The notes beneath the pieces were generated by a model, which was not told the origin of the DNA, ran no database searches, and worked only from the letters and a program-made list of their open reading frames with translations. A stretch of DNA of 64,000 nt from Cellvibrio sp. (GTDB lineage: Bacteria; Pseudomonadota; Gammaproteobacteria; Pseudomonadales; Cellvibrionaceae), in the NCBI GenBank assembly GCA_016712405.1, contig JADJRD010000002.1, positions 245,001 to 309,000 on the forward strand. Direction: 5' to 3'. A program made the translations under genes and the position numbers. This document shows positions 1 through 10,290 of this stretch, one piece after another. Within the stretch, counting starts at the first letter, position 1. Each line of letters begins with the position of its first letter.

Positions 1-1882
<1,882 letters not shown>

Positions 1883-2086
1883 ATAACAGAATCAACTGTT
1901 TATGATCAACACAGATTATGAATACACGCAGGACGTTAAGTGAAATATCTCAATAGAGATAGAGCGATACACAAAACATCAACAGCTAATACTTTACACT
2001 TCACCACCCTATTTGAGATCGATATGGCAGGATCTAACAGTTAACCCTGTAAAACATCCATTAAGACCTTATCACTCATAACGAAT

Positions 2087-2205
2087 TGCTTGACGACCAT
2101 AGAGAGTTGGAACCACCTGATCCCATCCCGAACTCAGAAGTGAAACGACGCATCGCCGATGGTAGTGTGGGGCTTCCCCATGTGAGAGTAGGTCATCGTC
2201 AAGCA
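2087..2205 (+). rRNA. rrf: 5S ribosomal RNA
   Basis: This 119-nt sequence has the typical 5S core (GAACTCAGAAGTGAAACG and GATGGTAGTGTGGGG). Its ends TGCTTGACGA and TCGTCAAGCA pair to form the terminal helix, which sets the boundaries. It lies about 200 nt downstream of the 23S end. The spacer (1883-2086) holds no tRNA or other gene that I can see. Confidence 0.96.
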
Positions 2206-2216
2206 CCTAATACTAA

Positions 2217-2247
2217 CCGCCCGATTTAACATCGGGCGGTTTTTTTT
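2217..2247 (+). terminator. rRNA operon terminator
   Basis: A perfect 9-bp GC-rich stem (CCGCCCGAT / ATCGGGCGG) with a 5-nt loop is followed by eight T residues, directly after the 5S gene. This is a textbook intrinsic terminator for the rRNA operon. Confidence 0.93.
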
Positions 2248-2340
2248 GACTGAAGGTTTAAACTTCTAAACCTTATCTGGATATTCACGCATCATTCTGT
2301 TTAGATGTGACCAAACTCTGATGTCTTGTTCAAAAAGCTT

Positions 2341-3450
2341 ATGTCCATATCTACCGGAATTTTAACCATTAACCTGGATGCGATTGCATCGAACTGGCGT
2401 TTTTTATCCAAACTCGCTGCATCATCCGAAGTGGCTGCGGTTATTAAAGCTAATGCCTATAGTGTTGGTGCAAAGACTGTTGCTGAAAATTTGTTTCAAG
2501 CTGGTTGTCGATCTTTTTTTGTAACAACGCTTGAAGAGGCGTTCGACATAAAATCTGTTTTACCTGAATCTGCGGAAATTTATATTCTGGGTGGTGTGCG
2601 TAACGGCGACGAAAATGTATTTGAAAGGGAAAAATTTATTCCCGTTATCTTTTCAGTCGAAATGCTGCGCAGATGGAAAAAATATGCCTATCAGCAAGGG
2701 GCAAGACTAAAAACAGCCATTAAAGTCGATACAGGGATGTCTCGTTTTGGTATCCAGTTTGAAGAGTTTATAGCTGAGCTGGAGTCTTCAGCTACGAATG
2801 ATATAAATTTAGTTTTGTATATTAGCCACTTGGCTTGTGCAGATGATAATGCGTACTCGCTGAATAAGCAGCAAAAAGAAAAATTTGAATCTCTCAATAA
2901 AAAAGTTAAGTCCATTTATCCAAATGTAAAATCTAGCCTGGCCAATTCATCTGGAATTTTTCTGGGCAGTGAATGGCAGTTCGATTTGGTTCGTCCTGGC
3001 GCCGCGCTTTATGGGATCAATCCTCATTCTAATTTAGCTAATCCTTTGCGCCCTGCTATTAATTTACGACTGCCTGTACTGCAAATTAAAACAATCGAAA
3101 TGCAGGCCACTGTTGGCTATTCAGCGACAGCAAGTGTTAATTCCGGCTCGCGCCTGGCTGTTGTTGCAGGCGGTTATGCGGATGGGATTCATAGAACCTT
3201 GGGTGAAAAGCCTCAAGGTTATTGTTGTGGGCAATTGGTTGAAGCAATCGGGCGCGTATCTATGGATACCACTATTTTCGATGTTTCATCAGTCAATGCA
3301 TCTGACGAAATGATTTTGGAATCCGGTATAGAGGTTATTGGCGATTGCATAACCTTAGATGATTTAACTCGAAAAAATAAATCATTGGGTTATGAGGTTC
3401 TAACCAGCATGGGCTCACGTTATCGGCGCATATATGTGAGAAAACAATAA
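2341..3450 (+). CDS. alr: alanine racemase
   Basis: Pyridoxal-phosphate enzyme that interconverts L- and D-alanine for peptidoglycan. The N-terminal TIM-barrel domain carries the PLP lysine in VIKANAYSVG (Lys36 from this start). The C-terminal beta domain carries the second catalytic Tyr in TVGYS, followed by GGYADGI and GRVSMD, all family hallmarks. A TTG at 2326 would add five residues. The ATG at 2341 is preferred because it puts the first barrel strand near the N-terminus, as is usual, but neither start has a good Shine-Dalgarno. The stop overlaps the birA start by one base (TAATG), so the two genes are probably co-transcribed. Lying between an rRNA operon and birA is not the usual place for alr. 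Confidence 0.93.
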   Translation: MSISTGILTINLDAIASNWRFLSKLAASSEVAAVIKANAYSVGAKTVAENLFQAGCRSFFVTTLEEAFDIKSVLPESAEIYILGGVRNGDENVFEREKFIPVIFSVEMLRRWKKYAYQQGARLKTAIKVDTGMSRFGIQFEEFIAELESSATNDINLVLYISHLACADDNAYSLNKQQKEKFESLNKKVKSIYPNVKSSLANSSGIFLGSEWQFDLVRPGAALYGINPHSNLANPLRPAINLRLPVLQIKTIEMQATVGYSATASVNSGSRLAVVAGGYADGIHRTLGEKPQGYCCGQLVEAIGRVSMDTTIFDVSSVNASDEMILESGIEVIGDCITLDDLTRKNKSLGYEVLTSMGSRYRRIYVRKQ

Positions 3451-4460
3451 TGTCCGCTTTTGATTCTGTAGAGTGGACACGAATAACGGATTTAATTGAT
3501 TTGTTGTCCGATGGTGAATGCCACTCGGGAGAACAGCTCGGGTTGTCTCTTGCAATCAGTCGTGCAGGTGTTTGGAAATACATCAAAAAAATTGAACAAC
3601 TTGGCGTCTGTATTGAATCCATCAAGGGGAAAGGATACAAGTTGAAAAACGGTTTGCATCTTCTTGATTTGAAAAAAATTGGAGGATTGCTAACTCCGTT
3701 GGCGAAAGACAATATTGCTGCTTTGGATTTGTTTTCGATAATTAATTCCACCAATACCTATTTACTTAATCAAAAAAACATTCGCGGGAAGGTTTGTCTT
3801 GCTGAGTTGCAAACAGAGGGGCGCGGTCGTCGTGGACGACAATGGGTAAGCCCTTTTGGCAGAAATATCTATTTATCCATAGGTTGGAGTTTTGAGTCGG
3901 GCGTGTCGGCTGCACAGGGATTAAGTCTAGCCGTAGGTGTGGCCATCGTTGAGGTTTTAAATCAGTATCAAATAAACGGTTTGTATTTGAAGTGGCCAAA
4001 TGATGTTGTGATAAAAAATAGTGAATCCGATGAATATAAAAAATTGGCGGGCATTCTCATCGAGTTGCGAGGTGATGTTTCTGGAGATTGTGATCTCATA
4101 ATTGGTGTAGGATTAAATTTTGAAATGGAAATTGCTCATGGTATTGATCAGCCTTGGATTAGTTTGAGTCAGGTATCTGAACATAAGTTGCCGGATAGAA
4201 ATACAGTTGTTGCAGAACTAATAAGTAAAATAATTCAGTTGCTTGTGGGGTATGAGCGTCACACGTTTGCGCACTATCGAGAATCTTGGGGGGCGGTTAA
4301 TATCCATATGCACAAGAGGATTAGTACGCTTCAGGGTAAAGAATTGATTGAAGGAGTATGTTGTGGCGTCACCGATGAAGGGGCATTGATTTTATTGAAA
4401 GACTCTGGTGAAACATTAATTGTCAGCGGCGGCGAAATATCAATTAGGGGATTATCATGA
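3450..4460 (+). CDS. birA: bifunctional biotin-protein ligase / biotin operon repressor BirA
   Basis: Activates biotin to biotinyl-AMP, attaches it to the biotin carboxyl carrier protein, and in the two-domain form represses biotin genes. Residues 10-66 form a winged helix-turn-helix (HSGEQLGLSLAISRAGVWKYI). The ligase domain has the biotinyl-AMP loop GRGRRGRQW at 124-132 and the KWPNDV motif near 183. The 336-residue length and the HTH match the regulatory class rather than the short ligase-only class. The start overlaps the alr stop and the end overlaps the coaX start by four bases (ATGA), so translation is probably coupled. Confidence 0.96.
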   Translation: MSAFDSVEWTRITDLIDLLSDGECHSGEQLGLSLAISRAGVWKYIKKIEQLGVCIESIKGKGYKLKNGLHLLDLKKIGGLLTPLAKDNIAALDLFSIINSTNTYLLNQKNIRGKVCLAELQTEGRGRRGRQWVSPFGRNIYLSIGWSFESGVSAAQGLSLAVGVAIVEVLNQYQINGLYLKWPNDVVIKNSESDEYKKLAGILIELRGDVSGDCDLIIGVGLNFEMEIAHGIDQPWISLSQVSEHKLPDRNTVVAELISKIIQLLVGYERHTFAHYRESWGAVNIHMHKRISTLQGKELIEGVCCGVTDEGALILLKDSGETLIVSGGEISIRGLS

Positions 4461-5191
4461 TTTTGGAGATGGATTTTGGAAATTCACGAATTAAGTGGCG
4501 ACTGCGAGACGGGCAGAATGTAATTTCCCGAAGTGCTGTTGCGCGCGAAAAGGGATTAGCGGAAATCAAATCAGCTATTCAAAATAATATTAAAAGTGTT
4601 AACGCTGTTTGGGTGGCGAGTGTTTTGGATGAAAATGCTAAAGCTTGGATAAATTTTTGGGTAAGAAAAAATATAGGCGTTACTCCTGTGTATGCCATTA
4701 GTAAAACAGAAGTGGCGGGTGTGTTTAATGGTTATGATGATCCAGGGCGATTGGGCGTGGATCGATGGTTGGCAATGATTGCGGCCTTCAATAGATGCCG
4801 CACTGCCTGTATCGTAATTTCATCAGGCACTGCATTGACTGTTGATCTTATTGATCGGGGTGGCCGGCATCTGGGAGGGTATATTGTGCCGGGCTGGAAT
4901 ACATCTATGGTCGCACTAAATCAAAATACGCAATTAATTAATGTTAAGGAGCTTAAAGTCTCGAAATTAGAGCCTGGCACCTATACCCAATCGGCAGTCG
5001 TTCATGGGCTTAGTGCTTGTTATGTCGGGTTAATTCAAAATGCTATAACACAACTTACGGCACAGACTGGAGTGAGTGATCACACTATTCTGGCTACAGG
5101 TGGTGAGGCTGGCCGTTTGCTGGATTTTTTTCCTGATATTCAGGTGCATGAAGAATTGATTTTAGATGGTTTGGCGTATTGCTTGGTTTAA
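4457..5191 (+). CDS. coaX: type III pantothenate kinase
   Basis: Phosphorylates pantothenate, the first step of coenzyme A synthesis. This is the acetyl-CoA-insensitive type III form of the ASKHA fold. Phosphate-1 motif DFGNSRIKW is at residues 6-14, DPGRLGVDRW at 95-104, phosphate-2 motif SGTALTVD at 123-130, and GGYIVPG at 140-146. A C-terminal ATGGEAG glycine-rich segment closes the ATP site. The length of 244 residues is normal for the family. The start overlaps the birA stop (ATGA), and birA-coaX is a common gammaproteobacterial pair. Confidence 0.95.
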   Translation: MILEMDFGNSRIKWRLRDGQNVISRSAVAREKGLAEIKSAIQNNIKSVNAVWVASVLDENAKAWINFWVRKNIGVTPVYAISKTEVAGVFNGYDDPGRLGVDRWLAMIAAFNRCRTACIVISSGTALTVDLIDRGGRHLGGYIVPGWNTSMVALNQNTQLINVKELKVSKLEPGTYTQSAVVHGLSACYVGLIQNAITQLTAQTGVSDHTILATGGEAGRLLDFFPDIQVHEELILDGLAYCLV

Positions 5192-5209
5192 ATATAAGGT
5201 ACGGAATCT

Positions 5210-5920
5210 ATGCGTTCAATTTTTATTGTTTTAATAATCGCCAACATTGGTCTATTCATGCATCAATATCTGATGGTAGGTGGTAAAGAATCGATATCAG
5301 TTGGTCAGCAGCTTGATCTCAAGGAGGAAGGTGAAAGATTGGAGTTTCTTGCAGAAAAAAAATCCGGAAGAGTGACAAAAAGAAAAAGGCCAATCGCGGA
5401 AGAGTCGATCAATGATGTAGGCGAGAAAAATATCGGTGAAAATCCCATGTGCAGTATGGTGGGTCCGTTTGAGCAATTAATTCGTGCTGAGTTTTTGGTA
5501 GAGCGATTGAAGTCGCTAAGTGTGGAGTCTGTGATTACACCAGTGGAGCGGATTGAGGGCAGTGTATTTTGGGTCTATTTACAGCCGGAGCTATCCCAGC
5601 AAGATGCATTGATGCGTTTGTATGAGTTACAAAAAAAGAATATTGAAAGTTACATCATTACAAAGGGTGAGTTGGATCGTGGGATTTCTTTTGGTCAGTA
5701 TGCGGAAAGGGTTGATGCTGAATTGCGTGCAGATGAGATTAAAAAACAGGGATATGAGCCGCAAATAAAAGAAATGAAAAAGACTGTAAATGAGACTTGG
5801 GTGACTTTATCCCCCTTGGCTGCTGAAAAAATAAGCGAAAGTGTCTGGTTGGACATTTTAAGTGCAGAAGCGGCTCTTGAGAGAAGACAAAATTTTTGTA
5901 TAAGTGTTGCTTCTCAATAA
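5210..5920 (+). CDS. SPOR-like inner-membrane protein downstream of coaX
   Basis: A 236-residue protein with one N-terminal membrane segment (residues 3-23), a charged Lys/Glu-rich linker, and a domain starting at CSMVGPF near residue 81. The repeated beta-alpha-beta pattern of that domain resembles SPOR peptidoglycan-binding domains. A SPOR-domain protein of this layout commonly follows coaX in pseudomonads. It has a 19-nt gap after coaX and a weak SD (TAAGGTA). The SPOR assignment rests on pattern and synteny, not on a strong motif. The exact role is unknown. The promoter for the downstream tRNA genes starts inside its 3' end. Confidence 0.7.
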   Translation: MRSIFIVLIIANIGLFMHQYLMVGGKESISVGQQLDLKEEGERLEFLAEKKSGRVTKRKRPIAEESINDVGEKNIGENPMCSMVGPFEQLIRAEFLVERLKSLSVESVITPVERIEGSVFWVYLQPELSQQDALMRLYELQKKNIESYIITKGELDRGISFGQYAERVDAELRADEIKKQGYEPQIKEMKKTVNETWVTLSPLAAEKISESVWLDILSAEAALERRQNFCISVASQ

Positions 5921-5935
5921 ATGTTTCTCTAGAAT
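5907..5935 (+). promoter_or_regulatory. sigma-70 promoter of the tRNA-tuf operon
   Basis: The -35 TTGCTT (5907-5912) and -10 TAGAAT (5930-5935) are separated by exactly 17 bp. A GC-rich discriminator TCCGCCTCC follows, and the first tRNA begins 30 bp downstream. The -10 and discriminator resemble those of the str and S10 promoters in this window. Confidence 0.72.
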
Positions 5936-5965
5936 TCCGCCTCCACATTAGGGCGTGGTTAAAAG

Positions 5966-6041
5966 GCTGGCGTAGCTCAGTAGGTAGAGCAGCTGACTTG
6001 TAATCAGCCGGTCGGGGGTTCAATTCCTCTCGCCAGCTCCA
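5966..6041 (+). tRNA. tRNA-Thr (anticodon TGT)
   Basis: A 76-nt cloverleaf: acceptor GCTGGCG pairs with CGCCAGC, the anticodon loop is CTTGTAA with anticodon TGT, the T-loop is GTTCAATTC, and CCA is encoded. It is first of four tRNAs before tuf. Confidence 0.97.
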
Positions 6042-6106
6042 TTTGACAGCGAGATCTAGTGTAAATAGTTGAGCGCAAAGGGCTTAACGATGCTGAAAAG
6101 CATGCA

Positions 6107-6190
6107 GCAGGGGTTCCCGAGCGGCCAAAGGGATCAGACTGTAAATCTGACGCGTGAGCTTCGATGGTTCGAATCCATCCCCCTGCACCA
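6107..6190 (+). tRNA. tRNA-Tyr (anticodon GTA)
   Basis: An 84-nt class II tRNA with a long variable arm. Acceptor GCAGGGG pairs with CCCCTGC, the anticodon is GTA in ACTGTAAAT, the T-loop is GTTCGAATC, and CCA is encoded. Confidence 0.97.
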
Positions 6191-6273
6191 ATTAGGCAAG
6201 CTCTGCATATAGTTGTGCTTGATAGATTAGTCAGTGTTGAGTGAATGGCTAAATCTGGGTTAACTGGTTTTGC

Positions 6274-6347
6274 GCGGGCATAGTTCATTGGTAGAACCTC
6301 AGCCTTCCAAGCTGATGAGGCGGGTTCGATTCCCGCTGCCCGCTCCA
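6274..6347 (+). tRNA. tRNA-Gly (anticodon TCC)
   Basis: A 74-nt cloverleaf: acceptor GCGGGCA pairs with TGCCCGC, the anticodon is TCC in CTTCCAA, the T-loop is GTTCGATTC, and CCA is encoded. Confidence 0.97.
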
Positions 6348-6358
6348 ACTGGATTCAG

Positions 6359-6434
6359 GCTCATGTAGCTCAGCTGGTAGAGCACACCCTTGGTAAGGGT
6401 GAGGTCGGCAGTTCAAATCTGCTCATGAGCTCCA
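6359..6434 (+). tRNA. tRNA-Thr (anticodon GGT)
   Basis: A 76-nt cloverleaf: acceptor GCTCATG pairs with CATGAGC, the anticodon is GGT in CTTGGTAA, the T-loop is GTTCAAATC, and CCA is encoded. It is last of the four tRNAs ahead of tuf, the same order as the thrU-tyrU-glyT-thrT-tufB cluster of other gammaproteobacteria. Confidence 0.97.
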
Positions 6435-6510
6435 TTTTTAATGCTGCCAGAGTTACCTCTTGCAGCTTTTTTGTCTGTGTTTTTTATTAACGTCTGAGGA
6501 GGCGCTCGCA

Positions 6511-7732
6511 ATGGCGAAGGAAAAGTTTGAACGTAACAAGCCCCACGTCAATGTGGGCACCATAGGTCACGTAGACCATGGCAAGACAACCCTGACTGCA
6601 GCTTTGACGAAAGTCTGTGCTGAGACTTGGGGTGGTAAATTCGTTGCTTATGACGGTATTGACAATGCACCGGAAGAGCGTGAGCGCGGTATTACAATCA
6701 ATACTTCACGTAGAGTACGACTCAGCATCACGTCACTATGCGCACGTTGACTGCCCAGGCCACGCCGACTATGTGAAGAACATGATCACCGGTGCTGCCC
6801 AGATGGATGGCGCGATTCTGGTCTGTGGTGCGACCGACGGTCCAATGCCACAAACGCGTGAACACATTCTGTTGTCTCGCCAAGTGGGTGTTCCTTACAT
6901 CGTCGTGTTCCTGAACAAAGCTGACCTGCTTGCAGAAGACTGCGGTGGTGTAGGCACTGACGAATACAACGAAATGTTGGAATTGGTTGAGATGGAATTG
7001 CGTGATCTGTTGAGCACCTATGAATTCCCAGGTGACGACACCCCAATTATCCCCGGATCTGCCCTGATGGCATTGAATGGTGAAGACGATAATGGCTTGG
7101 GTGTTTCGGCTGTACGTAAGTTGGTTGAAACTCTGGATAGCTACATTCCTGAGCCAGAGCGTGCAATCGATCAGCCATTCCTGATGCCTGTAGAAGACGT
7201 ATTCTCTATCTCTGGTCGCGGTACTGTAGTGACTGGTCGTGTTGAGCGTGGCGTGATCAAAGTTGGCGAAGAGATTCAAATCGTTGGTATCACTGACACC
7301 CAAAAAACCACCTGTACTGGTGTTGAGATGTTCCGCAAGCTGCTCGACGAAGGTCGTGCTGGTGAGAACGTAGGTGTTCTGTTGCGCGGTACCAAGCGTG
7401 ATGACGTACAGCGTGGTCAAGTATTGTGTAAGCCAGGTTCAGTGACTCCGCACACTCAATTCCAAGCAGAAGTTTATGTTCTGTCAAAAGATGAAGGTGG
7501 TCGTCATACTCCATTCTTCAAAGGTTACCGTCCACAGTTCTACTTCCGTACCACTGACGTTACCGGTTCTTGCGAACTGCCAGAAGGCGTTGAGATGGTA
7601 ATGCCAGGTGACAACATTCAAATGGTTGTGACCTTGATTCACCCAATTGCGATGGAAGACGGTTTACGTTTCGCTATTCGTGAAGGTGGTCGTACTGTAG
7701 GTGCTGGCGTCGTTGCCAAAATCCTCAAGTAA
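6511..7732 (+). CDS. tufB: elongation factor Tu, copy 1 (2-nt frameshift as sequenced)
   Basis: GTPase that brings aminoacyl-tRNA to the ribosome. It starts at ATG 6511 after a strong SD (GAGGAGG). G1 motif GHVDHGKT is at residues 19-26, then DCPGH and NKAD, followed by the two beta-barrel domains. It is nearly identical at DNA level to copy 2 at 23264-24487, with mostly silent differences and one Ser/Ala change near the C-terminus. Relative to copy 2, two bases (TC of a TCTC run) are missing near 6706, breaking the frame after Thr65. Everything downstream is intact and conserved, so this looks like a sequencing or assembly error or a very recent mutation. The position after four tRNAs corresponds to tufB. 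Confidence 0.93.
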
Positions 7733-7746
7733 GATAGGTAAATGAT

Positions 7747-7776
7747 TTGGTGGCGTTTTAACGCCACCAATTTTTA
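7747..7776 (+). terminator. terminator after tuf copy 1
   Basis: An inverted repeat TTGGTGGCGTT / AACGCCACCAA with a two-base loop is followed by TTTTTATTTT. It stands just before tRNA-Trp, so it may be partial and let some transcription reach tRNA-Trp and secE. Confidence 0.8.
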
Positions 7777-7781
7777 TTTTT

Positions 7782-7857
7782 AGGCCAGTAGTTCAATTGG
7801 TAGAGCACCGGTCTCCAAAACCGGGTGTTGGGGGTTCGAGTCCCTCCTGGCCTGCCA
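7782..7857 (+). tRNA. tRNA-Trp (anticodon CCA)
   Basis: A 76-nt cloverleaf: acceptor AGGCCAG pairs with CTGGCCT, the anticodon is CCA in CTCCAAAA, the T-loop is GTTCGAGTC, and the 3' end GCCA encodes CCA. It lies between tuf and secE, the conserved place in gammaproteobacteria. Confidence 0.97.
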
Positions 7858-7874
7858 AGTATGAAGGGTTGTCA

Positions 7875-8243
7875 ATGAGTATCGCAGCTGAAGAGAAGGT
7901 GTATCGTTTCGACGCTATCAAATGGTCGGTTGTGATTCTGTTGGTGGCTGTTGGCGTTTATGGAAATTCCTACTATTCAAGTGAATCCATACTTTATCGA
8001 TTTATAGCTTTGATTTTGTTGGGTGCGGTCGCCTTAATGGTGGTGATTAATACAGCCAAGGGTGCGTCTGGGTTGGCCCTTGTTAAGGGGGCGGTGGTTG
8101 AGTGGCGAAAGGTGGTTTTTCCAACTCGCCAGGAAATCAACCAAACAACCATGCTGGTTTTGTTGGTGGTTGCTGTCACGGCCATTATTTTATGGCTGTT
8201 AGATATGATATTCGGCAAACTCTTTTCTTTAGTTATAGGGTAG
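7875..8243 (+). CDS. secE: preprotein translocase subunit SecE
   Basis: Small essential inner-membrane subunit of the SecYEG channel. It has 122 residues with three hydrophobic segments (about residues 17-33, 42-62 and 95-120). The conserved cytoplasmic amphipathic motif EWRKVVFPTRQE sits just before the last helix. The frame is open into the tRNA gene, but ATG 7875 with AAGGGTTG upstream gives the normal three-helix SecE. It is followed directly by nusG (stop to start 6 nt), the universal pairing. Confidence 0.95.
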   Translation: MSIAAEEKVYRFDAIKWSVVILLVAVGVYGNSYYSSESILYRFIALILLGAVALMVVINTAKGASGLALVKGAVVEWRKVVFPTRQEINQTTMLVLLVVAVTAIILWLLDMIFGKLFSLVIG

Positions 8244-8249
8244 GTGCTC

Positions 8250-8783
8250 ATGGCAAAGCGTTGGTATGTGGTGCACGCCTATTCTGGATATGAGAAAAAG
8301 GTTGCGATCTCTTTAAAAGAGCGCGTAGCTCTTCATGGAATGGAAGAAAGTTTTGGAGATATTTTGGTTCCCACGGAAGAAGTTGTTGAAATGCGTGGCG
8401 GGCAAAAGCGCAAGAGTGAGCGTAAATTTTTTCCGGGATATGTTTTGGTGCAAATGGAGTTGAATGATGATACCTGGCATTTGGTGAAGGATACGCCCAG
8501 GGTGATGGGTTTTATTGGCGGCAAAGCAGATCAGCCTGCGCCTATCACCGAGAAAGAAGCAGAAGCTATTTTGCGTCGTGTTGATGATTCGATAGAGAAG
8601 CCAAGGCCTAAGACTATATTCGAACCGGGTGAAATGGTTCGCGTAACTGATGGTCCGTTTAATGATTTCAATGGTGTTGTAGAAGAAGTGAACTACGACA
8701 AAAACAAACTTCGCGTTGCGGTGTTAATTTTTGGTCGTTCTACGCCCGTTGAATTGGAATTTGGTCAGGTCGAAAAGACTTAA
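8250..8783 (+). CDS. nusG: transcription termination/antitermination protein NusG
   Basis: Binds RNA polymerase, suppresses pausing, and links it to Rho or to S10 of the ribosome. The N-terminal NGN domain begins KRWYVVHAYSGYEKKV and contains FFPGYVLVQM. The C-terminal KOW domain is near residues 125-177 (FEPGEMVRVTDGPFNDFNGVVEEV). It has 177 residues, close to the usual 181. The ATG at 8250 is chosen over the GTG two codons earlier because MAKRWYVVHAYSG is the typical N-terminus. Confidence 0.97.
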   Translation: MAKRWYVVHAYSGYEKKVAISLKERVALHGMEESFGDILVPTEEVVEMRGGQKRKSERKFFPGYVLVQMELNDDTWHLVKDTPRVMGFIGGKADQPAPITEKEAEAILRRVDDSIEKPRPKTIFEPGEMVRVTDGPFNDFNGVVEEVNYDKNKLRVAVLIFGRSTPVELEFGQVEKT

Positions 8784-8800
8784 AAAAACTTTTTTGGTTG

Positions 8801-8831
8801 CCCTTCTTTGCTTCAGCGAAGAAGGGTTTTT
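8801..8831 (+). terminator. terminator after nusG
   Basis: An inverted repeat CCCTTCTT / AAGAAGGG is followed by TTTTTAT, separating secE-nusG from rplK. A 10-nt loop makes it weaker than the others in the window. Confidence 0.7.
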
Positions 8832-8923
8832 ATGTTCCAGCATTTCGCTGGATCGGGGAGCCTAAGACGATTGCTTTGCCTAAAGTAATTCGAGGCGCTA
8901 TCACCCAAATGGGGGAGTAAAAA

Positions 8924-9352
8924 ATGGCGAAGAAAGTAACCGCCTATGTCAAGTTGCAAGTTGCAGCTGGCAAGGCCAATCCAAGTCCACCAGTCGGTCC
9001 AGCGTTGGGTCAGCATGGTGTGAACATCATGGAATTCTGTAAAGCGTTCAATGCCCAGACTCAAGGTTTGGAAGTTGGCGCTCCTGTACCGGTAATTATC
9101 AGCGTGTACAGTGATCGCAGTTTTACCTTTGTAATGAAAACTCCACCGGCTTCTTTCTTGTTGAAGAAAGCTGCTGGGATCACTAGCGGAAGCGGTCGTC
9201 CTAATACTGTGAAAGTCGGTAAAGTGACTCGCGCTCAATTGGAAGCAATTGCAACAACCAAAATGGCTGATTTAACAGCAGCTGATATGGATGCTGCCGT
9301 GCGTACCATCGCTGGTTCTGCTCGTTCAATGGGCTTAGAGGTGGAGGGTTAA
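8924..9352 (+). CDS. rplK: 50S ribosomal protein L11
   Basis: Binds the GTPase-associated centre of 23S rRNA and is needed for RelA activation and thiopeptide binding. It has 142 residues, the canonical length. The N-terminal domain carries the proline-rich PPVGPALGQHGVN helix, and the C-terminal RNA-binding domain carries GSARSMGLEV. A clear SD (GGGGGAG) precedes ATG 8924. It is followed 4 nt later by rplA. Confidence 0.98.
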   Translation: MAKKVTAYVKLQVAAGKANPSPPVGPALGQHGVNIMEFCKAFNAQTQGLEVGAPVPVIISVYSDRSFTFVMKTPPASFLLKKAAGITSGSGRPNTVKVGKVTRAQLEAIATTKMADLTAADMDAAVRTIAGSARSMGLEVEG

Positions 9353-9356
9353 TCAC

Positions 9357-10052
9357 ATGGCTAAACTTACCAAGCGTCAACGCGCTATGAGCGCAAAAAT
9401 TGAGTCAGGCAAGCAATACTCTGTTGAAGAAGCTGTGGCTCTTTTGAAAGAATTATCAACCGTTAAGTTTTCTGAAACGGTTGATGTCTCAATCAATCTA
9501 GGGATTGATCCTCGTAAATCTGACCAGTCTGTGCGTGGTGCAACAACATTGCCTCATGGTAATGGCAAGCATGTTCGCGTTGCTGTTTTCACTCAAGGTG
9601 CCAACGCTGAAGCGGCTAAAGCTGCTGGTGCTGAATTTGTTGGTATGGATGAGTTGGCTGCTGAAGTTAAAGCAGGAAAAATGGATTTCGACGTGGTTAT
9701 CGCCAGCCCTGATGCTATGCGCGTTGTGGGTCAATTGGGTCAAGTGCTCGGTCCTCGCGGCCTGATGCCAAACCCAAAAACGGGCACTGTAACTCCTGAT
9801 GTTGTGACAGCAGTGAAAAATGCCAAAGCGGGTCAAGTTCGTTATCGCGCAGAGAAAGGCGGTATTGTTCATGGCGGCATCGGCAAAATTTCATTTGATG
9901 TTGTTGCAATCAAAGAAAACTTGGAAGCACTGGTTTCTGACTTGAAAAAAGCAAAACCATCTACTGCCAAAGGTATTTATCTCAAGAAAATTTCCTTGAG
10001 TACTACTATGGGTCCAGGTTTGGTAATCGATCAAGCTTCTCTGGCTGTTTAA
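9357..10052 (+). CDS. rplA: 50S ribosomal protein L1
   Basis: Forms the mobile L1 stalk that moves E-site tRNA and, in the family, represses its own rplK-rplA mRNA. It has 231 residues. The two-domain pattern includes VDVSINLGIDPRKSDQ, LGPRGLMPNPKTGTVT and RYRAEKGGIVH, all diagnostic. ATG 9357 lies 4 nt after the rplK stop, with the SD inside the rplK end (GGAGG). Confidence 0.98.
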   Translation: MAKLTKRQRAMSAKIESGKQYSVEEAVALLKELSTVKFSETVDVSINLGIDPRKSDQSVRGATTLPHGNGKHVRVAVFTQGANAEAAKAAGAEFVGMDELAAEVKAGKMDFDVVIASPDAMRVVGQLGQVLGPRGLMPNPKTGTVTPDVVTAVKNAKAGQVRYRAEKGGIVHGGIGKISFDVVAIKENLEALVSDLKKAKPSTAKGIYLKKISLSTTMGPGLVIDQASLAV

Positions 10053-10116
10053 GTCGGAAGCAAAAAGAACTTTGGGGTTCGTCTTATTTGTGTTCGCACA
10101 GATCAAGACGGGCCGT

Positions 10117-10206
10117 CAAAGACCGTAGGTGACTTGGGTTCAAGTCTTAATATGCAAGCCTACGCAGATGGTGACCCACTTCAGTTTTACTGAAAGACAT
10201 CACCGA
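10117..10206 (+). promoter_or_regulatory. L10 leader (ribosomal protein autoregulatory RNA)
   Basis: The rplA-rplJ spacer contains the conserved L10-leader elements: GACCGTAGGTGACTTG, an unpaired CTTAATATG, CAAGCCTACGCAGATGGTGA, and a further stem closing with ATCACC. The halves CGTAGG and CCTACG pair, and CTTG/CAAG forms an inner hairpin. In the family, L10 with L7/L12 binds this RNA and represses rplJ-rplL translation. Borders are approximate. Confidence 0.85.
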
Positions 10207-10290
10207 ATAAATGCCTCAGTTTTGAAGTTTTCTTCGATTGATGAGGTTGAAAGTAACGACAGATTTATCTGTCAAAGCAGGAGAAATCCC

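Noticed and set aside
6728..7420. A 230-codon minus-strand open frame inside tuf copy 1
   Set aside because: It mirrors tuf codon bias. Its counterpart in copy 2 is interrupted, so it is not conserved as a gene.
8813..9238. Minus-strand open frame across rplK
   Set aside because: Antisense shadow of a highly biased gene, with no start signal or known motif.
10129..10290. N-terminal extension of rplJ
   Set aside because: The region is the L10 leader RNA, and GTG 10291 with a strong SD gives the family N-terminus.
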